Assembly (NCBI RefSeq): GCF_014168815.1
Contig: NZ_AP021972.1
Span: 62,001 to 126,000, forward strand
DNA length: 64,000 nt
Direction of reading: 5' to 3'
Source of the DNA: Klebsiella sp. WP3-W18-ESBL-02
Lineage (GTDB): Bacteria; Pseudomonadota; Gammaproteobacteria; Enterobacterales; Enterobacteriaceae
Of the stretch, positions 36,931 through 45,349 are shown one piece after another. The translations under genes were made by a program, and so were the position numbers. Under the pieces are notes generated by a model. The model was given only the letters and a program-made list of their open reading frames with translations. It was not told where the DNA came from and ran no database searches. Numbering within the stretch: the first letter of the stretch is position 1; each line of letters begins with the position of its first letter.

Positions 36931-37325
36931 CGGGTCAGCTCGCCCAGCTCTTTGGCGTTGAATTCGATAATACGCAGGCCGTATTTGTCATTCAGCACCA
37001 CCACTTCCGCTTTACCGAACGCAATACCGTTGACCTTGATATCCAGCGGTTCGCCGGCCATTTTATCCAGCTCAATGACCGAGTCACTGTTCACCGCCAT
37101 CAGCTCGGCCAGCGAGATATTGACGGAGGAGACCTCCAGCGTCAGCGTTACCGGGATACGGCTGAACAGCGCCATGCGACGCACGTCAGTCAGCGGCGTA
37201 TTGCGTGTTTCCGGCTGCAAATCGTGGCGGATGTTGCCTTCAACCATCTCGTCCTGGGTCATATCGCTGAGGTTCAGGTCGTCCAGATCCAAGGATTGGC
37301 TCAGTTCTTGTTGTAAATCACTCAT
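36927..37325 (-). CDS. lfiN: Lateral flagellar C-ring protein FliN
   Basis: A 132-residue protein whose C-terminal 75 residues form the SpoA domain (IPVTLTLEVSSVNISLAEL...GLRIIEFN), as in FliN. The N-terminal part is acidic and poorly ordered. Start at ATG 37325 overlaps the lfiM stop by eight bases; the longer open frame is a shadow of lfiM. Together with LfiM and LfiG it forms the switch complex. Confidence 0.92.
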   Translation of the reverse strand: MSDLQQELSQSLDLDDLNLSDMTQDEMVEGNIRHDLQPETRNTPLTDVRRMALFSRIPVTLTLEVSSVNISLAELMAVNSDSVIELDKMAGEPLDIKVNGIAFGKAEVVVLNDKYGLRIIEFNAKELGELTR

Positions 37326-38202
37326 AGGGCTTCTCGATTGTCTTGTCATGGATATCGCATAAGAAAAGCTTGCTGCGATCTTCGGCAATAGTGGCTTCAA
37401 AAATCTGCTCTTTACCGATAAATACCGGTAAAGGGTCATTAATGGCGATCGGGATAATGTCGCCGGGCTTGATGTCGGCAACCTGGGCGACGGTCAGGTT
37501 GAGGCTGGCAAGGCGGCCGTCGAGCTTCAGCGGCAGGCTGTCGAACAGGCGTTCGATCTGCGCCGGGCTCAGGCTGACGCTTTTTTCTACGCCGCGCGCG
37601 CTGTTATCCGGCGCGCGCAGCGCCGCCAGCATCTGGTCAATATGCGGGCTGTCGAGCAGGACGCTAAAGCTGCCGTGGCTGTAGCCTTCCAGAGTGAAGG
37701 TAATGCACCAGGCCCACTGATTAATCACCGTGGAATAATCAACTTTAATGTCCAGGTCTTCACCAAACGTCTCTTTGCAAATAATCAGCGAGGTCAGCTC
37801 CTGGCCCAGCTTGCTTTTCAGGCGTTCTTCCGTTTTGGTGATCGGTAACGATTCATCCGGCTCAATATGGCTGCTGTCTTTACTCAGACCATAATAATCA
37901 TGGAGGATGTTCAGTAATAATATTCTGTCGATTACAAAGGCAATATTCCCATAAGGCGTAGAGAATATCTGTGCATTTTTATAATGCTGATCGATAGCAA
38001 AGGTCATGGATTCTAACGCGGCATTAACACGTAGCTTCTTCAGAAAATAAATACTCAGGCGCGCGTCCAGAATGTCAAAGCTGTCGTTCATTAATTTCGG
38101 CAGCTTATGCCATGGGCGACCAAGTTTGCTGACATCAAGTTTTACCAGGTCAGGGAGACTATCCTGCTGATGAATTCTGATTCGATGTGAAGCTGAGTAC
38201 AT
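37318..38202 (-). CDS. lfiM: Lateral flagellar C-ring protein FliM
   Basis: A 294-residue FliM homologue, shorter than polar/peritrichous FliM (about 330). The middle domain and C-terminal SpoA domain are present, but the N-terminus lacks the conserved CheY-binding LSQxEIDALL peptide. This fits lateral flagella that do not switch with CheY-P (inference). First gene of the leftward operon; its promoter must lie in the 514-bp gap to lafK. Confidence 0.88.
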   Translation of the reverse strand: MYSASHRIRIHQQDSLPDLVKLDVSKLGRPWHKLPKLMNDSFDILDARLSIYFLKKLRVNAALESMTFAIDQHYKNAQIFSTPYGNIAFVIDRILLLNILHDYYGLSKDSSHIEPDESLPITKTEERLKSKLGQELTSLIICKETFGEDLDIKVDYSTVINQWAWCITFTLEGYSHGSFSVLLDSPHIDQMLAALRAPDNSARGVEKSVSLSPAQIERLFDSLPLKLDGRLASLNLTVAQVADIKPGDIIPIAINDPLPVFIGKEQIFEATIAEDRSKLFLCDIHDKTIEKPYE

Positions 38203-38716
38203 ATTTATTCCGGTTTGATAACGTTACCTGATGTGAAAAGAGTGCACCGCGATATTTATTGATCACGGTCACGAATTTTTTTCCTGGAAGCATTTGAGTT
38301 TTGAGAAAGTTGTGACGCTTTACATCAACATCGAAGCTTCATCGCGAGGCGAGAACCCGAATGCCTTTTATTCAGGGTGTGAATTAGACCTTTCCTTGAC
38401 TATTATTGCAAGTATCCATCAGTTATTAATCCATTATTTTTCCGCCTTTGCGTTGATTAATAACTTCTTTAAGTGTATGAAATTAAAAGATTAATGTTTT
38501 AATATTCATTAAAAATGAGACAATTCTTAGTCGATGGGTATACTAGGCAACATATTTTCACGGAAGGAATCTTTCCTCGTGATAATACCGCAGTCTTTAA
38601 TCTTTATTAGCATTATAAAACGCTTTTAATCTTCTATGTAGCAAGGTGATTGCAGCGCACGTTTAATAAAGATTTAGCGCGTTATCTTTTTTGTCATTTT
38701 TTACTGGTACTCCAAA
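38203..38716. promoter_or_regulatory. 514-bp divergent control region between lfiM and lafK
   Basis: The longest gene-free stretch in the window; AT-rich. It must hold the promoters for both early Flag-2 operons. A candidate rightward promoter is GAGACA (38517-38522) with TATACT (38539-38544), 16 bases apart, about 165 bp before lafK. A weak CRP-like site (TTGA-TCACGG-TCACG) lies near 38259-38273. No sigma-54 promoter was found here on either strand. The 66-codon open frame at 38294 looks random. Confidence 0.45.
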
Positions 38717-39748
38717 ATGAGCATTATTATTGAACGTGAAGATCGTCATGGGGAAGGCTTTGTCGCCGCATCTCCTGCCAGCGTGGGCGTAATCTCATTA
38801 GCTCGACGCGTTGCTAAATATAATGTGTCTGTGCTGGTGACCGGTGAAACAGGAACCGGAAAAGAGTGTGTCGCTAAATATATCCATGAGCATGCCTGCG
38901 GCAGTGAAGCCCCGTACGTCGGGGTTAACTGTGCCGCTATTCCAGAGAGTATGCTGGAAGCTGTTTTATTTGGTTATGAAAAGGGTGCGTTTACCGGTGC
39001 GGTCGCCAGCGTGGCCGGAAAATTCGAACAGGCGAACGGTGGTACGCTGCTGCTGGACGAAATCGGCGATATGCCGCTGCCGTTACAGGCAAAACTCCTG
39101 CGCGTATTACAGGAACAGGAAGTTGAACGTCTGGGAAGCCATAAACGTATTCCGCTGGATATTCGCCTGATTGCTTCTACGAATAAAGACTTACAGCAGG
39201 AAATTGCCGAAGGACGATTCCGTCAGGATCTGTTCTACCGTATTTCCGTCGTGCCTATCCATATTACGCCGCTGCGCGAACGTAAGCAGGACATCCTGCC
39301 TCTGGTGCAGCGTTTTATCGCCAAATACCGTGCCTTCCACAAAGGAGAGGTTCGCCTGAGCGACGATGCGCGCAATGCGCTGTTGGGCTACGACTGGCCG
39401 GGCAATGTGCGCGAGCTGGAGAACGTTATCCAGCGCGGCATGATTCTCGGCAACGGCGATGAAATTAAAGCCGCCGACTTTGGGCTGGTAGCGCGCGTGC
39501 CGCTACCGGAAACGCCGGCCGTGGGCGTGATGCCCGCTTACCGCGAGCAGGACAGCGGCAGTTCCGCCATCCGTGATGTGAAGCTGCACGGCCGCCTGGC
39601 GGAGTACCAGTACATTATCGATCTGCTTAAGCGCCATAAGGGCAATAAATCCAAAACCGCGGAGTTTTTAGGTATTACGCCGCGCGCTCTGCGCTACCGC
39701 CTTGCGTCAATGCGTGATGAAGGCATTGATATCGAATGTTATTCCTGA
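38717..39748 (+). CDS. lafK: Sigma-54-dependent activator LafK, master regulator of Flag-2
   Basis: A 343-residue enhancer-binding protein. AAA+ domain: Walker A GETGTGKE (43-50), the sigma-54-contact loop GAFTGA (90-95) and Walker B LLLDEIGD (111-118). The C-terminal Fis-type HTH is at about 305-335 (KTAEFLGITPRALRYRL). It has only about 20 residues before the AAA+ domain, so no receiver or sensory domain; activity is probably set by its amount. It should activate RpoN promoters such as the one upstream of lfgB. It begins the lafK-lfiEFGHIJ operon, 19 bp before lfiE. Confidence 0.95.
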   Translation: MSIIIEREDRHGEGFVAASPASVGVISLARRVAKYNVSVLVTGETGTGKECVAKYIHEHACGSEAPYVGVNCAAIPESMLEAVLFGYEKGAFTGAVASVAGKFEQANGGTLLLDEIGDMPLPLQAKLLRVLQEQEVERLGSHKRIPLDIRLIASTNKDLQQEIAEGRFRQDLFYRISVVPIHITPLRERKQDILPLVQRFIAKYRAFHKGEVRLSDDARNALLGYDWPGNVRELENVIQRGMILGNGDEIKAADFGLVARVPLPETPAVGVMPAYREQDSGSSAIRDVKLHGRLAEYQYIIDLLKRHKGNKSKTAEFLGITPRALRYRLASMRDEGIDIECYS

Positions 39749-39767
39749 GGCCAGAAAGGAACAAATA

Positions 39768-40136
39768 ATGGATAAGATTGCCGCCGCAGGTATTAACACC
39801 GCGCAACAGGCGCTGCTGGAGCGTATGCAGCAGACGGCGATGCTGGCGTCTGCCGGCTCGGCCAGCGCCGCCCAGACGATTGCGCCCGCAAACGGCGCGT
39901 TCGCCAGCGCTAACCCGGTCTCTTTCTCCCGCGTGTTAAACAACGCCATCGACAACGTTGACGCCCTGCAGCATAGCGCGGGCGCCAAACAGACCGCCAT
40001 TGATATGGGTCAGAGCGACGATTTAGCCGGCGCGATGATCGAAAGCCAGAAAGCCAGCGTGGCCTTCTCGGCGATGATGCAGGTGCGCAATAAGCTCAAC
40101 AGCGCGCTCGACGAAGTGATGAATATTTCGCTGTAA
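39768..40136 (+). CDS. lfiE: Lateral flagellar hook-basal body protein FliE
   Basis: A 122-residue FliE homologue; the C-terminal block KASVAFSAMMQVRNKLNSALDEVMNISL is diagnostic. FliE links the MS ring to the rod. The ATG at 39768 with AGAAAGGA upstream is used; the open frame from 39702 overlaps lafK. Confidence 0.94.
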   Translation: MDKIAAAGINTAQQALLERMQQTAMLASAGSASAAQTIAPANGAFASANPVSFSRVLNNAIDNVDALQHSAGAKQTAIDMGQSDDLAGAMIESQKASVAFSAMMQVRNKLNSALDEVMNISL

Positions 40137-40146
40137 GGTCTGTACC

Positions 40147-41835
40147 GTGTTAAACAAAATCAAAGCTCGCCTCCCTGCCATCTCTCTGCCCACTGGCGTA
40201 AACAATCCTAAGCTGCTGGCGATTGCCGGCGGCGTGGTGCTGGCTATCGCCATCATTGCGTCGCTGTGGAACCGCAATCAGGGCTATGTCGCGCTGTACG
40301 GCGCGCAGGAACAGGTGCCCGTTTCCCAGGTTGTGGACGTGCTGGGGGCAGAAAATATTGCCTACCGCATTAACCCTGACAACGGCCAGGTGCTGGTGAC
40401 CGAAAATAAACTGTCGCAGGCGCGCATGGCGCTGGCGGCAAAGGGCATCAGCGCGGCGACGCCGGACGGCTACGAGCTGATGGACAAAGAAGAAATGCTC
40501 GGCAGCAGTCAGTTCATCCAGAACGTGCGCTACAAGCGCAGCCTGGAAGGTGAGCTGGCAAAAAGCATTATGGCGCTGGAGCCGGTAGAGCACGCGCGCG
40601 TGCACCTTGGGCTGAGCGAGTCCAGCTCGTTCGTCCTGACGAATAAACCGAATAGCAGCGCCTCGGTCGTGGTGCAGCTGCGCTATGGGCGACAGTTAGA
40701 TGAACAACAGGTCGCCTCTATTGTACAGCTGGTTTCCGGTTCGGTGCCGGGCATGGCGGCGGGTAGCGTGCGGGTGGTCGATCAGGCGGGTAACCTGCTG
40801 TCGGACGGCGTCGCCGGCCCGGATGGCAGTATTGCCGGCAAGCGTCTGGGTGACGACGTTACGCAGCGCATTCGCGAAGATACCAGTAAAAATATCGCCA
40901 GCCTGCTGACTTCATTGGTGGGCGCAGGCAACTACCGTATCAGCGTGGCGCCGACCGTAGACCTAAGCCGCGTGGAAGAAACTCAGGAGCGCTTGGGTAA
41001 AGATCCGCGCGTCAGCGATGAGCAGCTGAGTCAGGAAAACACCACCAATGAGATGGCGTTTGGCATTCCCGGCTCGCTGAGCAACCGTCCCGTCAACCAG
41101 AACCCGCAGGCCGCGGCGGCACAGGCTGCCGGTGCAGCGGCTCCGGCTGCGGCAACGACGGCCGCAAACAACACCAGCGATCCGCGTTCCCTTACCAGCC
41201 GTAGCCAGGAGCAGCGCAAGTACGCCTTCGACCGCGATATTCGCCATATCCGTCACCCCGGCTACAAGCTGGAGAAACTGAGCGTGGCCGTGGCGCTGAA
41301 CCAAACGGCGCCCGCGCTGGCGAATATCGCCCCTGAGCAGTTGACCGCGATTACCCGTCTGGTGGAGAGCGCCGCCGGGATTGATAAACAGCGCGGCGAT
41401 GCGCTGACGCTGGACGTACTGGCCTTTACCGCCCCGGTGAACGACGGCGCGCTGAGTCAGAAATGGTGGAAAGACCCGGATATGCAGTACTGGGGGCAGA
41501 ACGGCGGTATTGGCCTGCTGGCGCTGCTGACGCTGCTGTTTGGCGTGCGCCCGCTGGCCCAACGTCTGGGCCGTCGTGAGCGTCTGGTCAATGAGGTTGA
41601 GCAGAATGACAAAGACCTGCTGACCGATGAATCTGACGTGGTGCAGGACAGCCTGACCGGGTTGCCGAGCACGGCCTTCAATAACAATGATGATCTGCTG
41701 CCGCCGCAAAGTTCCGGCCTGGAAACCAAAGTGGAGTACCTCCAGGTCCTGGCCCAGAGTGAGACTGAGCGCGTAGCGGAAGTTCTGAAACAATGGATTA
41801 ACAGCAATGACCGAAGCAACAGTAAGTCGGAGTAG
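40147..41835 (+). CDS. lfiF: Lateral flagellar MS-ring protein FliF
   Basis: A 562-residue protein with two membrane segments (about 21-40 and about 445-465) around a large periplasmic part of YscJ-like ring-building motifs, including an alanine-rich spacer at about residues 320-345. The C-terminal cytoplasmic tail binds LfiG. Starts at GTG 40147 with AAGG upstream; its end overlaps lfiG by 29 bases. Confidence 0.95.
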   Translation: MLNKIKARLPAISLPTGVNNPKLLAIAGGVVLAIAIIASLWNRNQGYVALYGAQEQVPVSQVVDVLGAENIAYRINPDNGQVLVTENKLSQARMALAAKGISAATPDGYELMDKEEMLGSSQFIQNVRYKRSLEGELAKSIMALEPVEHARVHLGLSESSSFVLTNKPNSSASVVVQLRYGRQLDEQQVASIVQLVSGSVPGMAAGSVRVVDQAGNLLSDGVAGPDGSIAGKRLGDDVTQRIREDTSKNIASLLTSLVGAGNYRISVAPTVDLSRVEETQERLGKDPRVSDEQLSQENTTNEMAFGIPGSLSNRPVNQNPQAAAAQAAGAAAPAAATTAANNTSDPRSLTSRSQEQRKYAFDRDIRHIRHPGYKLEKLSVAVALNQTAPALANIAPEQLTAITRLVESAAGIDKQRGDALTLDVLAFTAPVNDGALSQKWWKDPDMQYWGQNGGIGLLALLTLLFGVRPLAQRLGRRERLVNEVEQNDKDLLTDESDVVQDSLTGLPSTAFNNNDDLLPPQSSGLETKVEYLQVLAQSETERVAEVLKQWINSNDRSNSKSE

Positions 41836-42832
41836 CAGTTCGGGTAGCCGTAGCCGCCTGGAGCAGGCGGCCATCCTGCTGATGAGCGTGGGTGAAGAAG
41901 CGGCGGCGCAGGTGATGCAGAAGCTGAACCGCGAAGAGGTGGTGCTGCTAAGCGAAACCATGGCGCGTTTGCACGACGTAAAGGTCAACCACGCGCGTCA
42001 GGCGATGAACAACTTCTTCTCTGACTATCGCGAGCAGAGCGGCATCAACGGTGCCTCGCGCTACTACCTGCGCAGCATTCTGGAAAAAGCGCTGGGCGGC
42101 GAAATCGCCCGCAGCGTGATTAACGGCATTTACGGCGATGAGATCCGCTATCGCATGGCGCGCTTGCAGTGGGTCGATACCCCACAGCTGGCGGCGCTGA
42201 TTGAGCAGGAGCACCTGCAGCTGCAGGCGGTGTTCCTTGCCTTCCTGCCGCCGGATATTGCCGCCAGCGTGCTGAGCGTGCTGCCGAAAGAGCGTCAGGA
42301 CGAAATCATCTACCGCATCGCGCGGCTTGATGATGTTAACCGTGACGTCATTGATGAACTGGACCGCCTGATAGACCGCGGCATTGCGGTGCTGTCCGAG
42401 CACGGTTCGAAGGTGGCAGGCATTAAGCACGCCGCCAACATCGTCAACCGTATTCCGAGCAATCAGCAGGAGCTACTGGAGCAGCTGCGCGAGCGTGACG
42501 AAAGCGTGGTGGACGATTTGCAGGACGAAATGTACGAATTCTACATCCTCAGCCGCCAGACGCCGATGACGCTGCAGCGCCTGATGGATGAGGTGCCTAT
42601 CGACGAATGGGCCGTTGCGCTGAAGGGTACCGAGCCGGTGCTGCGTCAGGCCATTTTCAACGTTATGCCAAAACGTCAGGTGACGCTGCTGCAAAGCACC
42701 ACCACCCGTCTGGGGCCGGTGCCGGTCAGCCGTATCGAACAGGTGCGTAAAGAGATCATGCAGACCCTGCGTCAGCTGGTGGAAGAAGGCGAGATTCAGG
42801 TTCAGCTGTTCGCCGAGCAGACGGTGGAATAA
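41807..42832 (+). CDS. lfiG: Lateral flagellar motor switch protein FliG
   Basis: A 341-residue FliG. N-terminal, middle and C-terminal armadillo-like domains are recognisable (LEQAAILLMSVGEE, YRIARLDDVN, and the C-terminal region AVALKGTEPVLRQAIFNVMPKRQ, which carries the charged torque helix). It links the MS ring to the C ring and contacts the stator. Translationally linked to lfiF by overlap. Confidence 0.95.
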   Translation: MTEATVSRSSSSGSRSRLEQAAILLMSVGEEAAAQVMQKLNREEVVLLSETMARLHDVKVNHARQAMNNFFSDYREQSGINGASRYYLRSILEKALGGEIARSVINGIYGDEIRYRMARLQWVDTPQLAALIEQEHLQLQAVFLAFLPPDIAASVLSVLPKERQDEIIYRIARLDDVNRDVIDELDRLIDRGIAVLSEHGSKVAGIKHAANIVNRIPSNQQELLEQLRERDESVVDDLQDEMYEFYILSRQTPMTLQRLMDEVPIDEWAVALKGTEPVLRQAIFNVMPKRQVTLLQSTTTRLGPVPVSRIEQVRKEIMQTLRQLVEEGEIQVQLFAEQTVE

Positions 42833-42835
42833 GCC

Positions 42836-43585
42836 ATGTTCAAAAAACGGAGCTTCCCGCTGTCCGCCGCTCGATCGACCGCCGTCAAGCCGCAGCTGCA
42901 TCGATTTCCGCCGCTGCGTAAACGCTGGGCGACCCCCGATGCGCCGCTAGAAGACAACGCGGTGGCGGCGCCGGACCCGGCCGAATATCAGCAGCAGCTT
43001 GAGGAAGGCTTCCGTGAAGGCGTGAGCCAGGGCTTTGCGCAGGGACGGGAAGAGGGCAAAGAAGACGGTTATCAGGAAGGCGTACGTCTGGGCTTTGAAG
43101 ACGGGATGCGTAAGGGCCTGGCCGACGGTAAACAGCAGGCTCGTCAGCAGTTCCTGGACGCCGCGGCGCCGTTTGAGCAGATGACCGCCAACGTGCAGCA
43201 GTTTCTTGACCGCTACGAACAGCGTCGTCGCGAAGAGCTGATGCAGCTGGTGGAAAAAGTGACGCGGCAGGTGATTCGCTGCGAACTGGCGCTGCATCCG
43301 ACCCAGCTACTGGCGCTGGTGGAAGAGGCGGTGACCAGCCTGCCGCAGCCGCCTGAGCAGGTTCGCGTCCTGCTGAACGCCGAAGAATTCCGCCGCATCA
43401 GTGAAGCGGAGCCGGAAAAGGCCCGCGAATGGGGGCTGACCGCCGATTCGGCGCTGGAACCTGGCGAGTGCCGCGTGGTGACCGATACGACCGAGATGGA
43501 CGTTGGCTGCCAGCATCGCCTCGATCAGTGCATGTCAGTGCTAAAAGACAACCTGCTGCCGGAAACCGCGCATGAGCAGCCTTGA
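42836..43585 (+). CDS. lfiH: Lateral flagellar export regulator FliH
   Basis: A 249-residue FliH. The middle has the typical GxxxG-rich helical repeats (about residues 56-100: REGVSQGFAQGREEGKEDG and onward) and the C-terminal V/A-ATPase-E-like domain. It holds the LfiI ATPase in check and at the export gate. Overlaps lfiI by 14 bases. Confidence 0.92.
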   Translation: MFKKRSFPLSAARSTAVKPQLHRFPPLRKRWATPDAPLEDNAVAAPDPAEYQQQLEEGFREGVSQGFAQGREEGKEDGYQEGVRLGFEDGMRKGLADGKQQARQQFLDAAAPFEQMTANVQQFLDRYEQRRREELMQLVEKVTRQVIRCELALHPTQLLALVEEAVTSLPQPPEQVRVLLNAEEFRRISEAEPEKAREWGLTADSALEPGECRVVTDTTEMDVGCQHRLDQCMSVLKDNLLPETAHEQP

Positions 43586-44891
43586 TTTCGAGCAGGCGCT
43601 GCGATCGATTGAGCAGATCGATCTGGCGCGCGTTGCCGGGCGTCTGGTGCGGGTAAACGGCATTCTGCTGGAGTGCGTGGGCTGCCGTCTGGCGATTGGC
43701 CAGCTGTGCCATGTTGAAAGCATCGAGCAAGAAATGATGGACGCTCAGGTCGTCGGCTTCGACCGTGACGTCACCTACCTGATGCCGTTTAAGCAGCCTT
43801 CCGGTCTGATCGCCGGTGCGCGCGTGTTCCCTGCCGGGAAAAGCGAAGGCGTGATGATTGGCGACCAGTGGCTGGGGCGCGTGGTGAACGGTCTGGGCGA
43901 ACCGCTGGACGACAAAGGCAAGCTGGGCGGCGACACCCTGTTGCCACAGCAGCTACCGCAGGTGCATCCATTAAAACGCCAGCCGGTGGAAGCACCGCTG
44001 GACGTTGGCGTACGTGCGATAAACGGCCTGCTGACCATCGGCAAAGGCCAGCGCGTGGGGCTGATGGCGGGCAGCGGCGTAGGGAAAAGCGTACTGCTGG
44101 GGATGATTACCCGCTACACCCAGGCTGAAGTGGTCGTGGTCGGGCTGATCGGCGAACGCGGTCGTGAGGTCAAAGAGTTTATTGAGAACGCCCTGCAGGC
44201 CGAAGGGCTGGCGAAGTCGGTGATTGTTGCCGCGCCTGCGGACGAATCGCCGCTGATGCGTATTAAGGCCACCGAGCTGTGCCACACCATCGCCAGCTAC
44301 TACCGCGATAAAGGCAAAGACGTACTGCTGCTGGTGGATTCATTGACCCGCTACGCCATGGCACAGCGTGAAATTGCGCTGTCGCTCGGCGAGCCGCCGG
44401 CCACCAAAGGCTACCCGCCGTCGGCGTTCAGCATGATCCCCCGGCTGGTGGAGAGCGCGGGTAATAGTGAAAGCCGCGGATCGATGACGGCGCTCTATAC
44501 CGTGCTGGCGGAAGGGGACGATCAGCAGGATCCGATCGTTGACTGCGCGCGCGCGGTACTCGACGGTCATATCGTTCTCTCGCGCCATCTGGCGGAGGCG
44601 GGACACTACCCGGCTATCGATATTGGCCAGTCTATCAGCCGCTGTATGAGCCAGGTCACGAGCCGCGATCATCAGCTGGCCGCACGTACGCTCAAGCAGC
44701 TGTATGCCGAATACCAGAGTATTAAGCCGTTGATTCCACTCGGCGGTTACGTGGCCGGGGCCGACCCGCTGGCCGACAGGGCCGTGCGGCTCTCGCCGGC
44801 GATAACGCAATTCTTACAACAGGAAGTTCAGGACGCAGCGTTAATGGATGCCACCATTAATGACCTGCGCACGCTGGCGCAAGCAGGGTAA
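43572..44891 (+). CDS. lfiI: Lateral flagellar export ATPase FliI
   Basis: A 439-residue F1-like ATPase. Walker A AGSGVGKS (166-173), Walker B region VLLLVDSLTRYAMAQREIAL, and the conserved GEPPATKGYPPS block are intact. Hexameric motor part of the type III export apparatus, with LfiH and LfiJ. Confidence 0.96.
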   Translation: MSSLDFEQALRSIEQIDLARVAGRLVRVNGILLECVGCRLAIGQLCHVESIEQEMMDAQVVGFDRDVTYLMPFKQPSGLIAGARVFPAGKSEGVMIGDQWLGRVVNGLGEPLDDKGKLGGDTLLPQQLPQVHPLKRQPVEAPLDVGVRAINGLLTIGKGQRVGLMAGSGVGKSVLLGMITRYTQAEVVVVGLIGERGREVKEFIENALQAEGLAKSVIVAAPADESPLMRIKATELCHTIASYYRDKGKDVLLLVDSLTRYAMAQREIALSLGEPPATKGYPPSAFSMIPRLVESAGNSESRGSMTALYTVLAEGDDQQDPIVDCARAVLDGHIVLSRHLAEAGHYPAIDIGQSISRCMSQVTSRDHQLAARTLKQLYAEYQSIKPLIPLGGYVAGADPLADRAVRLSPAITQFLQQEVQDAALMDATINDLRTLAQAG

Positions 44892-44897
44892 TGCACG

Positions 44898-45344
44898 ATG
44901 AGCAAACTGATTTCTACGCTGGAACAGCTTCACCTGATGCGCACCCGCGCGGTGGACGATCTTAGCGCGAAGCTGGCGTCGCAAAAGCAGGTCTGCCAAC
45001 GCTTTGAGAAGAATATAGATGCGCTGACCTCGCTGGCCTCCGGGCTGGCGTCGCAGAGCGTGAACAGCGCCGTCATGATGATCAATCAGTCGAAATATAA
45101 ACATAATATTCAGCGTGTTATCGACTGGCAGAAACAAGAGCAGGCGCTGGCAACGCTTGAAGCCAATAAAATTCAGGGCAACCTGCTGGCTGAGGCAAAG
45201 CGCGAGAAAAGCCTTGAGCTGGTGCTGGATGCTAAACGCAGCGACCGCCGGATGGAGCTCAACCGTCGGGAGCAAAAAATGACGGATGCGGTTTCTGCCC
45301 AGTGCTGGCTACGCCAGCAGCAGGCCGCGGCACGGCAGCGATAA
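44898..45344 (+). CDS. lfiJ: Lateral flagellar export stalk protein FliJ
   Basis: A 148-residue, almost wholly helical protein with long charged coiled-coil stretches, as in FliJ. Little sequence signature exists in this family, so the call rests on length, predicted structure and position after lfiI. Confidence 0.85.
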   Translation: MSKLISTLEQLHLMRTRAVDDLSAKLASQKQVCQRFEKNIDALTSLASGLASQSVNSAVMMINQSKYKHNIQRVIDWQKQEQALATLEANKIQGNLLAEAKREKSLELVLDAKRSDRRMELNRREQKMTDAVSAQCWLRQQQAAARQR

Positions 45345-45349
45345 TTGTG

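Noticed and set aside
38294..38494. 66-codon frame in the lfiM-lafK gap
   Set aside because: No ribosome-binding site, random composition, sits in a region expected to hold promoters.
40963..41988. 341-codon open frame on the - strand
   Set aside because: Antisense to lfiF/lfiG; no recognisable domain.
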